64,000 nt of DNA, taken from assembly GCF_003576645.1 (NCBI RefSeq), contig NC_044927.1:13776157-13840156 (forward strand), written 5' to 3'. Made by a program: the position numbers and the translations under genes. Shown here one piece after another: positions 13,101-22,960 of this stretch (within the stretch, counting starts at the first letter, position 1; each line of letters opens with the position of its first letter). Source of the DNA: Ipomoea triloba. Taxonomy: Eukaryota > Streptophyta > Magnoliopsida > Solanales > Convolvulaceae. The notes under the pieces were generated by a model that saw only the letters and a program-made list of their open reading frames with translations, did no database searches and had not been told where the DNA came from.

Positions 13101-15719
13101 GCGGACAACAGCGAGTATTCTCTCGAGCTGAGCCATCTTCTGAGATTGATCAGCCATGAATTGACGCACTTCGCCAATGAAGACTTCTTCGGCCTGTTGA
13201 TCATAGTCAGAAGTAGAAGAAGAGAAGTGAGAAGTACCTTTTATCGGAGGGGACTTGGGTGCTTCCAGATTTCCACCCATGACTTGCAGTTGCGAGTCCA
13301 CCTCTCGATTGAGTGTCTGAGGGGTCGCAGGGACACTGGGTTCAGAGCGCGAAGGTAGCTCCATGTCAGGTGCTTCCCGGTTTCCACCTGAGGGATGGAT
13401 CACTTCTTGCTCTTCACCTCTCGAACTTGGAGCCTCAGCTTCAGCGACTGTTGAGATTGGATCAGCCAGGGAGGGTTCTTCGGTATTGGACGCTTCCCGG
13501 TTTCCATCCAATAGAAGTTCCCCCTCAGCGTCACCTCTCGAACCAGTGCTGGGAACTTGGTTCTCTACTGGTGGGGTTGGAGACGAAGTGTCGACAGGTG
13601 CTTCCCTGTTTCCACCTTCGATGTTCGCATCGTCCTCCTCAGTACCTCTCGAACCAGCAGGACTTTGAACATTTTGCTCTCGTTGCTCATCAGATTGCAC
13701 TTTAGCTTGCTCAGGTGAGTCAGGAATCACTATGGTTTCAGGAGCAGCTGGTGCACTCCACCTTTCTCTTTCCGTATCGATGGGAAAGCCTGGGAGTTGG
13801 AGCAACGGTATTTCACCCTCTCGAACTGTCTGTGCTTCATCGGTGTTGTTTGAGGGTGTGGACTCAGGAGCTGGCAGCAGTATGACTGAGCTGGGTGCCA
13901 CCTCAAGTGCTTCAGAGGTCTCGGATTCACCTCTCGAAGCTGCTACCTGTTCGTCCGGAGCAGAGAAATTTAATTGGGACAAGGGGATTGCGGCTGTTGG
14001 TATTGGGTTCTCAGAATCATCTCGAGCAATCCCAGAGGTCTCTCCTAGACCTCTCGTATCCTCTACGTGATGTCCCAAGGATAATGCAGTGGCGAGCCTG
14101 ATATCTTCTTGAAATTGAGCTTTTAATTCAGGATCCACTACAGGCTCGTCTTCAGCTTCTTGCGCATCAACAGCTATGCCCTTTCCCTTGTCAGATCGAC
14201 CAAGATTTCTCCTGGTTACGTGCATCTCATGGGCAAGATTCAGAAGTTCATTGGCTGGGATTGCAGCGAGGTTTAACCAATTTAAAGCAAAGTCCTCCTC
14301 AGCCACCATATCTGCTGCTCTCGAAATCAATTGATCAATCGGACCTGTTCTCCAGTTGATCCATCGAAGTACTCTGGAGAAGTCATTCAGGCTAGACATA
14401 TTTTCAGTACTTTGATCCAACTGAGAAGTGATTTCAGCATTCAGCTCATCAGAGTTAGCAGACAGGATTTCTGTTGCCGATGCAGCTTCCACTGTTACCT
14501 CTCGAGCCACCTCTCGTGGTTCCTCAACTTCTGTCTGTACTGGATCACTGATCCCAGTACATTCAATCTCTCGAACCTCCTCTCGAGGCTCGACAACAGA
14601 CTCATCAGCACGTAGACTTACAGATAAAGCTCCTGACAGAGACATGGTAGGGGGCACTCTCTCAACCTCAGTGGCCAGTGTAGCCTGAGGTTCCCCCTGG
14701 GCTTGTGCCCTGTCTTCGAATGGTACTTGGATAGCTGAGGGTGTTACCTCTCGAATCTGAGTGATGGCGATGGTTTTGGCTTTCTTAGCCCTTTTTGTCA
14801 AGGCAACCCTCTTGACCAGGGTATCCAGAGGCTCATCATCAGATTCCTTCTCCTTGGCTGGGGCTTTCCTTTTGCCCCTTCCCTTAGGCTTCGAGGGAGA
14901 AGGTGCACCCTTAACACCTTTAGCCTTTGGAGCTTGAGATTTCGTCCTACCCATATAGGTATTCCGATGAATCTCTCGCCCTTCCCTCAGTTCTAAGCCC
15001 TTCAAACTTAGAAGATGTTGAACAACAAAACCGAAACCAACCTTTTTACTGATCGTCAGGTTGGTGTTGGAGACTGAGCTTTGCACCTGCTGTTGAAGAA
15101 AATTGAAGATGATACGTGCCCAGTCCATTTTGTTGTTATTCCAGATGGCGTGGAGGATTTTGAGGATGTCCAGATTGATTTCGTCAGTTCCAGACACTTT
15201 GCCGAGCACGAATTTCATTATTAGGTCGCCAGCAAGAGCAAACCTCTCCTTTAGGTGGAACTTGCGGAGGGCAGAGGATGCTCTGGGCGGTGCAGTCTCT
15301 AGTCGGATTTTATCCCAAAAGGCTTGCTTGTCCAGGTCGTAATCCGAGAGATGCTGGACTGCTTCCTCCGACGTCGCGAAGTCGAATGCCGCTCTGAGGT
15401 CACCAACAGAGGTCGTGATATCAATCTCATTGAACCGACTCTCTATTTTGCTCTTCGTGACCTTGGCATTCGCGAACCATTCAGTGAAGTCGAGTTCATG
15501 AATGGTTTGGTAGTCGTGCGTCTTGTATTTCATTAGTCCTGCCTTCTCAAACTTCTTCAGGACTTTCTCCGCCATCTTTGGATTTGACGAGTGGGTGATG
15601 AAGCCGTTTTTGTCAAGGATACTCCCCGCCTTGACTTGTTTGATCTGAGTGCGAATGTGTTGCAACTCCCTCTGATATGCGTCGGAAGATGAGGTTGATG
15701 TGGAGGATTCGGACGCCAT
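10131..15719 (-). CDS. Large extra ORF of the Copia element (redundant assembly inside)
   Basis: This ORF lies in sense between pol and the 3' LTR, where Sireviruses and some other plant LTR elements carry envelope-like or unknown genes. As assembled it spans 1,862 codons with an N at 12674. However, 12675-14794 and 10554-12673 appear to be the same 2,120 bases, and removing the overlap leaves about 1,155 residues in frame. The N-terminal 270 residues look globular. A basic Lys/Arg-rich stretch follows. Then come long acidic Ser/Pro/Glu-rich parts with about four degenerate repeats marked by 'SRG' and 'GGNREAP', an Ala-rich coiled coil ('ARAELAEIRAELRA'), a charged Lys/Arg/Glu helix, and a conserved-looking C-terminus ending 'KKIRANKK'. 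No signal peptide or membrane segment is seen, which argues against an envelope. Function unknown. Confidence 0.75.
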   Translation of the reverse strand: MASESSTSTSSSDAYQRELQHIRTQIKQVKAGSILDKNGFITHSSNPKMAEKVLKKFEKAGLMKYKTHDYQTIHELDFTEWFANAKVTKSKIESRFNEIDITTSVGDLRAAFDFATSEEAVQHLSDYDLDKQAFWDKIRLETAPPRASSALRKFHLKERFALAGDLIMKFVLGKVSGTDEINLDILKILHAIWNNNKMDWARIIFNFLQQQVQSSVSNTNLTISKKVGFGFVVQHLLSLKGLELREGREIHRNTYMGRTKSQAPKAKGVKGAPSPSKPKGRGKRKAPAKEKESDDEPLDTLVKRVALTKRAKKAKTIAITQIREVTPSAIQVPFEDRAQAQGEPQATLATEVERVPPTMSLSGALSVSLRADESVVEPREEVREIECTGISDPVQTEVEEPREVAREVTVEAASATEILSANSDELNAEITSQLDQSTENMSSLNDFSRVLRWINWRTGPIDQLISRAADMVAEEDFALNWLNLAAIPANELLNLAHEMHVTRRNLGRSDKGKGIAVDAQEAEDEPVVDPELKAQFQEDIRLATALSLGHHVEDTRGLGETSGIARDDSENPIPTAAIPLSQLNFSAPDEQVAASRGESETSEALEVAPSSVILLPAPESTPSNNTDEAQTVREGEIPLLQLPGFPIDTERERWSAPAAPETIVIPDSPEQAKVQSDEQREQNVQSPAGSRGTEEDDANIEGGNREAPVDTSSPTPPVENQVPSTGSRGDAEGELLLDGNREASNTEEPSLADPISTVAEAEAPSSRGEEQEVIHPSGGNREAPDMELPSRSEPSVPATPQTLNREVDSQLQVMGGNLEAPKSPPIKGTSHFSSSTSDYDQQAEEVFIGEVRQFMADQSQKMAQLERILAVVRNAAMPAAGISESQGRHAELLEQAVWAEDAARKAADEAAVARAEAVSARAELAEIRAELRAFQYSSELRQDVIKALIDDLSNQMPAQLQALFEGMSTLLSRTDDATKGENTQERTSTISKKKRAASEPAGPPPKVPKTISKAVXRAKKAKTIAITQIREVTPSAIQVPFEDRAQAQGEPQATLATEVERVPPTMSLSGALSVSLRADESVVEPREEVREIECTGISDPVQTEVEEPREVAREVTVEAASATEILSANSDELNAEITSQLDQSTENMSSLNDFSRVLRWINWRTGPIDQLISRAADMVAEEDFALNWLNLAAIPANELLNLAHEMHVTRRNLGRSDKGKGIAVDAQEAEDEPVVDPELKAQFQEDIRLATALSLGHHVEDTRGLGETSGIARDDSENPIPTAAIPLSQLNFSAPDEQVAASRGESETSEALEVAPSSVILLPAPESTPSNNTDEAQTVREGEIPLLQLPGFPIDTERERWSAPAAPETIVIPDSPEQAKVQSDEQREQNVQSPAGSRGTEEDDANIEGGNREAPVDTSSPTPPVENQVPSTGSRGDAEGELLLDGNREASNTEEPSLADPISTVAEAEAPSSRGEEQEVIHPSGGNREAPDMELPSRSEPSVPATPQTLNREVDSQLQVMGGNLEAPKSPPIKGTSHFSSSTSDYDQQAEEVFIGEVRQFMADQSQKMAQLERILAVVRNAAMPAAGISESQGRHAELLEQAVWAEDAARKAADEAAVARAEAVSARAELAEIRAELRAFQYSSELRQDVIKALIDDLSNQMPAQLQALFEGMSTLLSRTDDATKGENTQERTSTISKKKRAASEPAGPPPKVPKTISKAVEEAKRKEDLRVQRTKELEKRREEDRERKRKRQEQQTEKERKDEQKMITFKFGNREDTEQSLVHQIFNLVKYVGMSLHSNMSPDECIYWWKNEVIEGEFVGEAFRNYLYFHVTDDYLSLVDTKNPIKTREAINKKIRANKK
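12675..14794 (-). repeat. Redundant contig end, identical to 10554-12673
   Basis: Both stretches encode the same residues and carry the same non-coding-strand ORFs. They are separated by one N at 12674. The overlap of 2,120 bp is almost the same length as the other joint (2,102 bp), pointing to an assembly step rather than biology. Confidence 0.85.
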
Positions 15720-16640
15720 TGTTGACAGATTTGAGGTTTTGGAGGGAATGTGTACAGTGTTTAGGATTTGGGGGTTTTGGGTATTCGGTTTGAGCTTGAA
15801 TCCGGGTAAGGAAGAAGAATTTGGCTTTTATATCATGTGGATTCGGGTTGGATATATGGGTAGGGTTGAGAGCTTGACCCGAAAAAGGAATCCCGGTTAA
15901 TTTAAAAGAATTTAAAGGTCAGAAATACCCTTTATAACGGTTATGTATGTAAGATATGGTAAGGGTATTTTGGTAAAATATAATACGATTTTGGATAGTG
16001 GGATATAAAGAGATGATATTTATATAAGCATGTTCCCACTTATCAAGATAATGCCTTTAAGAGCAGAAAATCGTCAATAACCGAAGACCACGTGGCTAGC
16101 ATTAATGCCCAAAATTAGCCATTCCACATATATCCGTTGAGCTCATTTGTTTTACCTATCGAAGGTAAACTCTCGACTTTGCTAGTTTAAGGATCTTCCC
16201 CCTGAGTGATTGATCCCTAAACCTCCTTATTCCTCCATCTGAGCATTCCTGTGGTTAAGGATCTTCCCCCTGAGTGATCGATCCCTAACCCTCCTTATTC
16301 CTCCATTTAGAGATACGTAGATAGTCAGTTTGATATCTTTTGAAGTGATCTCTCGAACTACCCTTCTTCGAGACATAACACAAATAGGCAAACTGAACAT
16401 GTACCTCTCGAACTACCTTTCGAACACAATTGCGATACGAAGACAAGATTGATTCATCAAAAGAAGATATCACTTGGAACATTTCCTTAAGTTCATTTAG
16501 TGATTTTTGAAAGGATTACATATGAATCAATATCCTATTAGATTCCATAGAAACTTTTGTTTGGCCTTGGGCAGCCTAATAGGAATCTATCGTTAGAGCA
16601 GGAACTAGCCATCTAAAGTCCTATTTCTCTAATAATAGAA
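15720..16640. other. Retrotransposon spacer between small ORF and extra ORF, with duplicated PPT-like tract
   Basis: Non-coding internal sequence of the Copia element. A block at 16189-16236 ('aaggatcttccccctgagtg' then 'a.tgatccctaa.cctcctta') is repeated at 16256-16304. On the element's sense strand each block has a purine run CAGGGGGAAGAT, resembling the true polypurine tract. Confidence 0.6.
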
Positions 16641-17012
16641 CTAGGGGTGGCTACTCCCTTTCTTGTTCTTCTCTCCGCTGCTGCCTTCCTCACAGGCTTC
16701 ATCTCCCTTTCCCTTGGTTCTCCATTTGGTTGAGGGAGGTCCTTTTCCAGAATGTGCAGCGGTAGGAGTCCCACTTGTGCAAGACTCTTCTCCTGACTCC
16801 AGTATCCCATCGTTGTGGATCTCCTCGCATTTGGGGATCCATTCACCTTGGATGGGAATAGGATGCTTGCTTGGATTATCAGGAAGCTCCGCAATCTGTT
16901 CACCCTTCGTTGATTCTGGATAGTTTTCTCCTTGAAAGTCTTTGGACTTCGTTGCTGATTTTCTCCCTCTATACCAGAACGGTACATCGTCTTTTCCTTT
17001 CTTCTTCTCCAT
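16641..17012 (-). CDS. Small ORF of the Copia element between pol and the extra ORF
   Basis: 123 codons from ATG 17012, hydrophilic and rich in Lys, Glu, Ser and Gly. It overlaps another open frame (17029-16613) that is Arg-rich. I prefer this frame because its composition is more protein-like, but either or neither may be translated. No family is recognised. It lies about 200 bp after the pol stop in the element's sense direction. Confidence 0.35.
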   Translation of the reverse strand: MEKKKGKDDVPFWYRGRKSATKSKDFQGENYPESTKGEQIAELPDNPSKHPIPIQGEWIPKCEEIHNDGILESGEESCTSGTPTAAHSGKGPPSTKWRTKGKGDEACEEGSSGEKNKKGSSHP

Positions 17013-17211
17013 GAAGAAGTCGATGACATAAACTGATGAGAAAACCCTTCTATTTATAGCCCAAAATGGTTACCACTGTTGAGTCACGGGATGCCATATG
17101 AATGACCATTCAATGCTGTGTAACTCCAAAGCTGCCATAAAGTTGATGAAACCGCCCCTCACATGCGAAACAGTTCATGGCACTAAATACAAGAAGATAA
17201 GATTTGATCAC

Positions 17212-20200
17212 TCATCCCAATTCTATCATTCCCAATTCTAACCTTAGTTGAGAAAATCTATTTTCACATAACGCTTTTGTGAAAATATCTGCTAGTTGCT
17301 CCTCCGTTGCAACGTATTCCAAAGTTATATCCTTTTTCTCAACATGGTCTCGGATGAAGTGATACTTGATATCAATGTGTTTTGTTCTTGAATGTAACAC
17401 TGGATTCTGAGTGATAGCTATAGCACTTGTGTTGTCACACATGATCTTAACCTCTTTACATTCAACACCATAATCCAGTAGTTGTTGCTTCATCCATAAA
17501 ACTTGAGCACAGCAACTTCCAGCTGCTACATATTCTGCCTCAGCGGTGCTTGTAGCTATCGAATGCTGTTTCTTGCTAAACCATGAGACAAGTCTTCCAC
17601 CTAGAAACTGACATGTCCCTGATGTGCTCTTTCGATCTATTTTACAACCGGCAAAGTCTGCATCTGAATAACCCATAAGTTCGAAAGATCCACCTCTCGA
17701 ATACCAAAGTCCAACACTTTGCGTACCTTTGAGATATCTAAGGATCTTTTTAGATGCATTTAAGTGACTTTCCTTAGGACTTGCCTGAAATCTAGCACAT
17801 ACACCTACTGCAAAGGATATATCTGGTCTACTAGCAGTTAAATAAAGAAGAGATCCGATGATACCTCGATATGTAGTTTGATCGACCTCTCGACCTTCAC
17901 TGTCGACATCGATACGTAGAGAGGTTCCCATGGGTACTTTGACTGAGGATTTCCCTTCTATGTTGTATTTTCTGAGCAGATCCTTGGTGTATTTCTCCTG
18001 ATTGATGAAGATACATTCCTTAAGCTGTCTCACTTGTAATCCAAGGAAGTAGTTGAGTTCTCCCATCATGCTCATCTCGAACTTCCCTTTCATCAACCTG
18101 GAGAACTTCTCGCACAAGTCTGGATTGGTGCTTCCAAAAATGATATCGTCCACATAGATTTGCACCAATAAAATGTGATCCTCATCCTTAATTCTAAACA
18201 ATGTTTTGTCCACTAGGCCTTTGGTGAACCCACACTGAAGTAGAAAAGAGGATAAGGTGTCATACCAAGCTCTCGGAGCTTGTTTTAAGCCGTAAAGTGC
18301 CTTCTTCAACTTGTATACTTTGTCAGCTCCCACGTCCTTCAAGAAACCCGGAGGTTGTTCAACGTACACCTCTTCTTCGAGAAGTCCGTTCAGAAAAGCG
18401 CTCTTGACATCCATTTGATATACTTTAAAGTCTTTGAAGGCGGCATATGCGAGAAAGATGCGTATGGCTTCGAGACGTGCCACTGGAGCGAAGGTTTCAT
18501 CAAAATCTATTCCTTCCTCCTGACAATAGCCTTTGGCAACAAGTCTGGCCTTGTTCCTAACAATGACTCCATCCTCATTCATCTTATTTCTGAAAACCCA
18601 CTTTGTACCAATGACATTCTGATGATGAGGTCTCGAAACTAGTTCCCAGACATCGTTCCGTTCAAACTGATGAAGTTCCTCTTGCATGGCTTGCACCCAA
18701 TCTGGATCACATAGAGCCTCATCGATCACCTTAGGCTCTATTTGCGATAGAAAGCAAGCAATCATGCTTTCTCTGTATGCTGATCTGGTCCGAACTCTGT
18801 CATGTACATCTCCAATCACTTGATCAGCAGGGTGACTTCTCAGCCATCTTAGGTCGGGTAGTGGCTCCTCAGTTGACACTTCCGTTGAAGGTTGAGATGT
18901 GGGTTGAGCATCTATGATCTGGATCGGATCAACTGAGTCAGAAGCTTTCTTCTTGGTAGGCTCTTCATCATCTGATTCTGACGGGAGTTCCGCTACGTCT
19001 CGAACTATCGGTTTCTTCCCATCGAGAGGTGAGTCTAATCTCTCGATTGACTCCGACTGAGCTTCCTCAGCTGCTTCCATTGACTTTGATGGTTGATCTG
19101 TTGATGCTCTATCATCAAAAGAGACATGTATGGATTCTTCAACCACCAACCTTCGCTTGTTGAAGACTCTGAAAGCTTTACTGGATGATGAGTATCCCAG
19201 AAATACTCTATCATCTGCCTTTTCATCAAAAGTTCTTAGCTGAGTCTTCCCATTGTTGTGGACATAGCATTTGCACCCGAATGTGTGGAAGTAGCTTACA
19301 TTCGGTTTTCTTCCATTCCACAACTCATATAGAGTCTTTCCAACTCCTTTCACGATCAAGGACCGATTTTGGGTATAGCATGTTGTGTTGATTGCTTCTG
19401 CCCAAAATCCTTGAGATATGTTAGCTTGCGAGAGCATGGTCCTTGCGGCTTCCTTGAGAGTTCTGTTCCTTCTTTCAGCAACCCCGTTCTGTTGAGGCGT
19501 TCGAGAAGTTGACAACTGATGATGAACACCGTTTTCGTTGCAGTAGCTCTCGATAACTTGATTAACGAATTCTCCACCTTGATCTGACCGAATCTTTAGT
19601 ATCGAGACATCCTTTTCAATTTGAACCTGCTTCAGAAGGTTTGGTAAGGCAACTTTTGTCTCGCTTTTCTTGGTTAAGAACACGGTCCAGGTGAATCTTG
19701 TGTAGTCATCTACTACCACAAGAGTGTACTTTCTTCCTCTCATGCTGGGTGGGTCTACTGGGCCAAATAAGTCCATATGGAGAAGACTTAGTGGTCTAGT
19801 AGATGATGTCTCGGCTTTGGTTTTGAAAGAGGATTTGGTCTGTTTGCAACGTTGACATGCCTCACAAATCTTGTCTTTTCGAAATGTAACTTTGGGCAGT
19901 CCTTCCACAAGGTTCCTCTTAGTAAGCTTGTTGATAGTTTTGAAGTTCAGATGGCTAAGCTTACTGTGCCAATCCCAGCATAAGTCTTCCTTGCTTCTTG
20001 CCAGCATACATAGGGATGGTTTGGCAGATCTCCAATCCACTATGTACATGGTTCCTTTCCTTGCTGCTTCCAGGACGACTTCGAGAGATTTCTCTTGTAT
20101 GATTTGGCACTTGCTTTTGGTGAAGATTACTCTGTAGCCCTTGTCACAGAACTGGCTTGTGCTAAGGAGGTTGAATTTGAGCCCCTCAACGTAGGATACC

Positions 20201-20394
20201 CCCTTGATCACCAATTCATTTTTATGAACTTCACCAACGGCCTTTGTACGTCCTTTCTTCTCGTTGTCTCCAAATGTCACCAGGGGACCTTCGATAGGAT
20301 GGATGTTCTCTAGCAGTGTTAAGTTTCCCGTCATATGTCTCGAACATCCACTGTCAATGAACCATGTGTCCCTGGTGTCCTGCAAGCAGATCAA
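17212..20394 (-). CDS. Copia pol polyprotein: protease, integrase, reverse transcriptase, RNase H
   Basis: About 1,060 codons without interruption. Protease: '[13 protein letters not shown]' near residues 11-23. GAG-pre-integrase zinc motif: '[10 protein letters not shown]' and 'CEACQRC'. Integrase core: 'LLHMDLFGP', '[10 protein letters not shown]' and '[14 protein letters not shown]' supply the D, D, E residues. RT: '[12 protein letters not shown]' and the catalytic 'YVDDIIFG'. RNase H: '[19 protein letters not shown]'. It makes the element's cDNA and inserts it. The frame starts one base out of register with gag. Only a few bases overlap, there is no ATG at the boundary, and a TAA lies just upstream in the pol frame. 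Expression must therefore use frameshifting or splicing. The intact frame and near-identical LTRs suggest a recently active copy. Confidence 0.95.
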   Translation of the reverse strand: MICLQDTRDTWFIDSGCSRHMTGNLTLLENIHPIEGPLVTFGDNEKKGRTKAVGEVHKNELVIKGVSYVEGLKFNLLSTSQFCDKGYRVIFTKSKCQIIQEKSLEVVLEAARKGTMYIVDWRSAKPSLCMLARSKEDLCWDWHSKLSHLNFKTINKLTKRNLVEGLPKVTFRKDKICEACQRCKQTKSSFKTKAETSSTRPLSLLHMDLFGPVDPPSMRGRKYTLVVVDDYTRFTWTVFLTKKSETKVALPNLLKQVQIEKDVSILKIRSDQGGEFVNQVIESYCNENGVHHQLSTSRTPQQNGVAERRNRTLKEAARTMLSQANISQGFWAEAINTTCYTQNRSLIVKGVGKTLYELWNGRKPNVSYFHTFGCKCYVHNNGKTQLRTFDEKADDRVFLGYSSSSKAFRVFNKRRLVVEESIHVSFDDRASTDQPSKSMEAAEEAQSESIERLDSPLDGKKPIVRDVAELPSESDDEEPTKKKASDSVDPIQIIDAQPTSQPSTEVSTEEPLPDLRWLRSHPADQVIGDVHDRVRTRSAYRESMIACFLSQIEPKVIDEALCDPDWVQAMQEELHQFERNDVWELVSRPHHQNVIGTKWVFRNKMNEDGVIVRNKARLVAKGYCQEEGIDFDETFAPVARLEAIRIFLAYAAFKDFKVYQMDVKSAFLNGLLEEEVYVEQPPGFLKDVGADKVYKLKKALYGLKQAPRAWYDTLSSFLLQCGFTKGLVDKTLFRIKDEDHILLVQIYVDDIIFGSTNPDLCEKFSRLMKGKFEMSMMGELNYFLGLQVRQLKECIFINQEKYTKDLLRKYNIEGKSSVKVPMGTSLRIDVDSEGREVDQTTYRGIIGSLLYLTASRPDISFAVGVCARFQASPKESHLNASKKILRYLKGTQSVGLWYSRGGSFELMGYSDADFAGCKIDRKSTSGTCQFLGGRLVSWFSKKQHSIATSTAEAEYVAAGSCCAQVLWMKQQLLDYGVECKEVKIMCDNTSAIAITQNPVLHSRTKHIDIKYHFIRDHVEKKDITLEYVATEEQLADIFTKALCENRFSQLRLELGMIELG

Positions 20395-22034
20395 ACAGAT
20401 TTAGGTACCCAAACTTTGGGTCCTGGTTGGTTAGTAAGTTTAGGCATCCATTTATACCTTGGACCTATTACTCCAGGCCTAGGTGCAATGTAGCCATTGT
20501 ACGTTTGATAATCATAAGGAATGCTAGCAAAGGTTTTGGGCCTCTTTGGTGCATAAATCAACTTAGGTATAGACTTTTCGATCGGCTTATACACCATGCC
20601 TTTCATACGCTGTTTGGTCATGTGAAATTGCTGGAAGTGAGGTTTCTTCCAGAAATAATGATTCGATGACCAATTCTCACTAGATGGATAGAGTCTGCCT
20701 TTCTCCATCCGTGAGTTTCTAACTTTGTGGATCTCAGACCTTCCATATTTGCCTTGAAGCGCATTATATGGAATGTAGCTCCTTTTGTACTTGGAATGGC
20801 CTTGCGAGAGATAGCAAGGTGATCTCTCGATATTGTTTACCCGGTCATTCTTCGTAGCTTTCCTATACTTTCCATTGCTGGTGTATAGGGACGGTTTATG
20901 AATAGCTACTCTGGTCTTTTTTGTTGGTCTTTTATGGCCTTTGTTTGGTTTGGGTTGAGATCCTTCATTATTTGAAGTTCCCAAATCATTGGTCTGTTTA
21001 TCTCTCGAGAGACAGTCTTGACGGAACCCTAGACCGGTTCTATCACTCGTAGATCTGTAATCATTTACCATTTTCTCCATAGCTTTGGAGGAATTAGTGT
21101 ATGATGCTATGACCTTTCTAAGATTAAGCTCTCTGGTCTCTCGAGCTTTGCACTCTTCAGCCAGTAGGATTACTTTGGCTTCTAACTCACTTACTTTGAG
21201 AGTTAGCTCCGAATTCTCTTTCGAGACATTCTTAAGCATATCTCTTTCAACAGTTAGCTTGCTGTTTTCTTCCCGGATTTTGGCATGAGTGCTGTTAGCG
21301 ATACCGAGATCCCTTTTAAGTGTTTCAAGCATCTCAAAGGGATCTTCATCGCTTCTGAACGAAGAACAACGAGAGGTAGAGGTAGAGCAGCGAGATGTGG
21401 AAGTGGAGGTTACCTCATTGTCAATGGCCATTAGACATTGATCCTCTTCTTCCTCGGTGTATAAGCAGATGAGTCCCCTCTCATCTTCTGAGCTGCTGCT
21501 GCCTTCACTGGAGCTCGATGTCTCGGACTCCTCGATTGTTCTCTCGAGTTCCTCAGCAACAAGCGCCTTTCTGCGTAGATGTTTCCTTGAGTCTCCCTTG
21601 AAGCCACTTTGTGCTGGCTTCTCTTTGGATTCCTCCTTTCTCCTGGAATCCCTGCCTTCTTGGCCTTGATACTTACTTACCATAGGGTAAGAACATTCAG
21701 CCTTGAAGTGCCCTGGTCTCCTGCAGTTGTAGCAGAGACCCTGATTTTCCTCCTCTATCCTTCTGGATGAATGTTTCTCATTGTTCCTTCTTGAGGAGGA
21801 AGGTGAACTTGTGTTGCTCTCCGTTGACTTCCTCATGAATTTCCTGAATTTCCTCATGAAGAGAGCAAACTGTTCGTCAGATAACATATTAGTGGGATTA
21901 GGATCTGACCTTGAAGAGGTGGATGGTTGATCAGCAACCAGTGCCACATTCCGTCTGTCCACCACGTCCTCATCTCTCGGAAGCATCTCAAATTCGAAGG
22001 CTTTGAGATCTCTGAAAAGTTGGTCGGTTGTGGT
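20391..22034 (-). CDS. Copia gag (nucleocapsid part), 5' end missing
   Basis: Open from the single-N joint at 22036 to a TGA at 20391. A CCHC zinc knuckle '[14 protein letters not shown]' lies near residue 131 of the assembled frame, flanked by Ser/Arg-rich linkers, then a Glu/Ser-rich part and a predicted coiled coil ('[16 protein letters not shown]'). The C-terminal third is basic. The N-terminal capsid domain and start codon are not present; they were lost where the N joins gag to LTR sequence. Gag packages element RNA into particles. Residues encoded left of the N (22037-22124) are LTR translation, not gag. Confidence 0.85.
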   Translation of the reverse strand, partial: TTTDQLFRDLKAFEFEMLPRDEDVVDRRNVALVADQPSTSSRSDPNPTNMLSDEQFALFMRKFRKFMRKSTESNTSSPSSSRRNNEKHSSRRIEEENQGLCYNCRRPGHFKAECSYPMVSKYQGQEGRDSRRKEESKEKPAQSGFKGDSRKHLRRKALVAEELERTIEESETSSSSEGSSSSEDERGLICLYTEEEEDQCLMAIDNEVTSTSTSRCSTSTSRCSSFRSDEDPFEMLETLKRDLGIANSTHAKIREENSKLTVERDMLKNVSKENSELTLKVSELEAKVILLAEECKARETRELNLRKVIASYTNSSKAMEKMVNDYRSTSDRTGLGFRQDCLSRDKQTNDLGTSNNEGSQPKPNKGHKRPTKKTRVAIHKPSLYTSNGKYRKATKNDRVNNIERSPCYLSQGHSKYKRSYIPYNALQGKYGRSEIHKVRNSRMEKGRLYPSSENWSSNHYFWKKPHFQQFHMTKQRMKGMVYKPIEKSIPKLIYAPKRPKTFASIPYDYQTYNGYIAPRPGVIGPRYKWMPKLTNQPGPKVWVPKSV

Positions 22035-22035
22035 G

Positions 22036-22955
22036 NTGAACGTTTGAAATAGACACCTCTTAAGATTTTCGAATCGAACCAACTTCTTACGAATCCTCCC
22101 CCTCTCTTTAACTTGTGTCTTCACGTCCTTTTTATATGAGAGTTAAGGAATAATTCCGTTGGAGGGAAAATTATTCCGTTTGAAATTTGTCTCCCATGCT
22201 GTGTATGGGACTTGCATCGTTTCAGCATTTTTCATGGAGTGGTGGTCTTGTAACTTGAACCTTTTGTTTGGTAGTGGATATTCCATAATCCACTTTCTTG
22301 AGTCCATGCTCCACTTGCTACTTTTGGTAAAAGTTACTCTTTTTAAATTCCCATTGATCCTCGTTTTAGGGAATAAGACTGACTTTGGATTAGTGCACCT
22401 TCTATCCGTTTGTTGTGGAATTCTGATGTGGCATCCAGTTCTGGCACCTCCTTAATATTTTATCTCCATGATATTCTTCTTCTCCAAACTTTATTCATGC
22501 TTCCTGACTATCATTCAGCCTTTTGGAGAAATGTTAGTTTATCGAGACCAAGATTGATGTCTCGATTGTTTGATGTCTTGATCCCCATGTATCGAGAGAT
22601 CTATCTCTCGAACTCTGCTTATGTCTCGAACTGGGTTGTTGTATCGAGAGGTCCTACTTCTCGAACTATGCTTATGTCTCGAGACTTAGTTGATGTCTCG
22701 CAGACCCTTATTCCTCCAGTGTTGTCCCGTGCCTTCTTCTGATCTATCTATAGGATTACACCATGAGACTTTCTAAGATGTTCACACAAGTTTACCTTAA
22801 GCTTGAATATTTTCCGAGTTGAGCTCAAGTTACCCGGTTGTATTTTCGCTCTTAGTTTACTTGTCGAACTTACATTGATTCCTATCTTTCGAGACTTAGG
22901 GGATTCTAAAATACATTTTGGTATCATCAAAACCTAATACATTGTGTTCCTAACA
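22036..22955 (-). repeat. 5' LTR of the Copia element (3' part missing at an N)
   Basis: Starts TGTTAGGAACACAATG beside the GTACT target duplication. It shares 731 bp with the 3' LTR (one visible difference) and then continues to the N at 22036. The remaining roughly 0.8 kb of LTR, the primer-binding site and the leader are absent from the assembly here. Confidence 0.85.
22129..22136 (-). promoter_or_regulatory. Probable TATA box of the Copia LTR promoter
   Basis: The minus strand reads CATATAAAAAGG about 820 bp into the LTR, the only clear TATA-like element in the visible LTR. Its position would put the transcription start about 30 bp downstream. Inferred from motif and location only. Confidence 0.45.
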
Positions 22956-22960
22956 GTACT

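Larger units (their letters stand above)
6198..22955 (-). mobile_element. Copia (Sirevirus-like) LTR retrotransposon with extra ORF
   Basis: Element ends are TG...CA and the flanks share the 5-bp duplication GTACT (6193-6197 and 22956-22960). On the minus strand the order is 5' LTR, gag, pol (protease, integrase, RT, RNase H), a small ORF, a very large extra ORF, polypurine tract and 3' LTR. Integrase before RT defines Copia. Long LTRs, the large size and an extra ORF after pol suggest the Sirevirus lineage (inferred). Single Ns at 7010, 9834, 12674 and 22036 mark assembly joints; two of them join overlapping contigs, adding about 4.2 kb of redundant sequence. The primer-binding site and gag start are missing at the 22036 joint. 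Confidence 0.9.

Noticed and set aside
10131..15719. A genuine 1,862-residue protein with two internal 700-residue repeats
   Set aside because: The repeats coincide exactly with single-N joints and appear identical at DNA level, so an assembly overlap explains them better.
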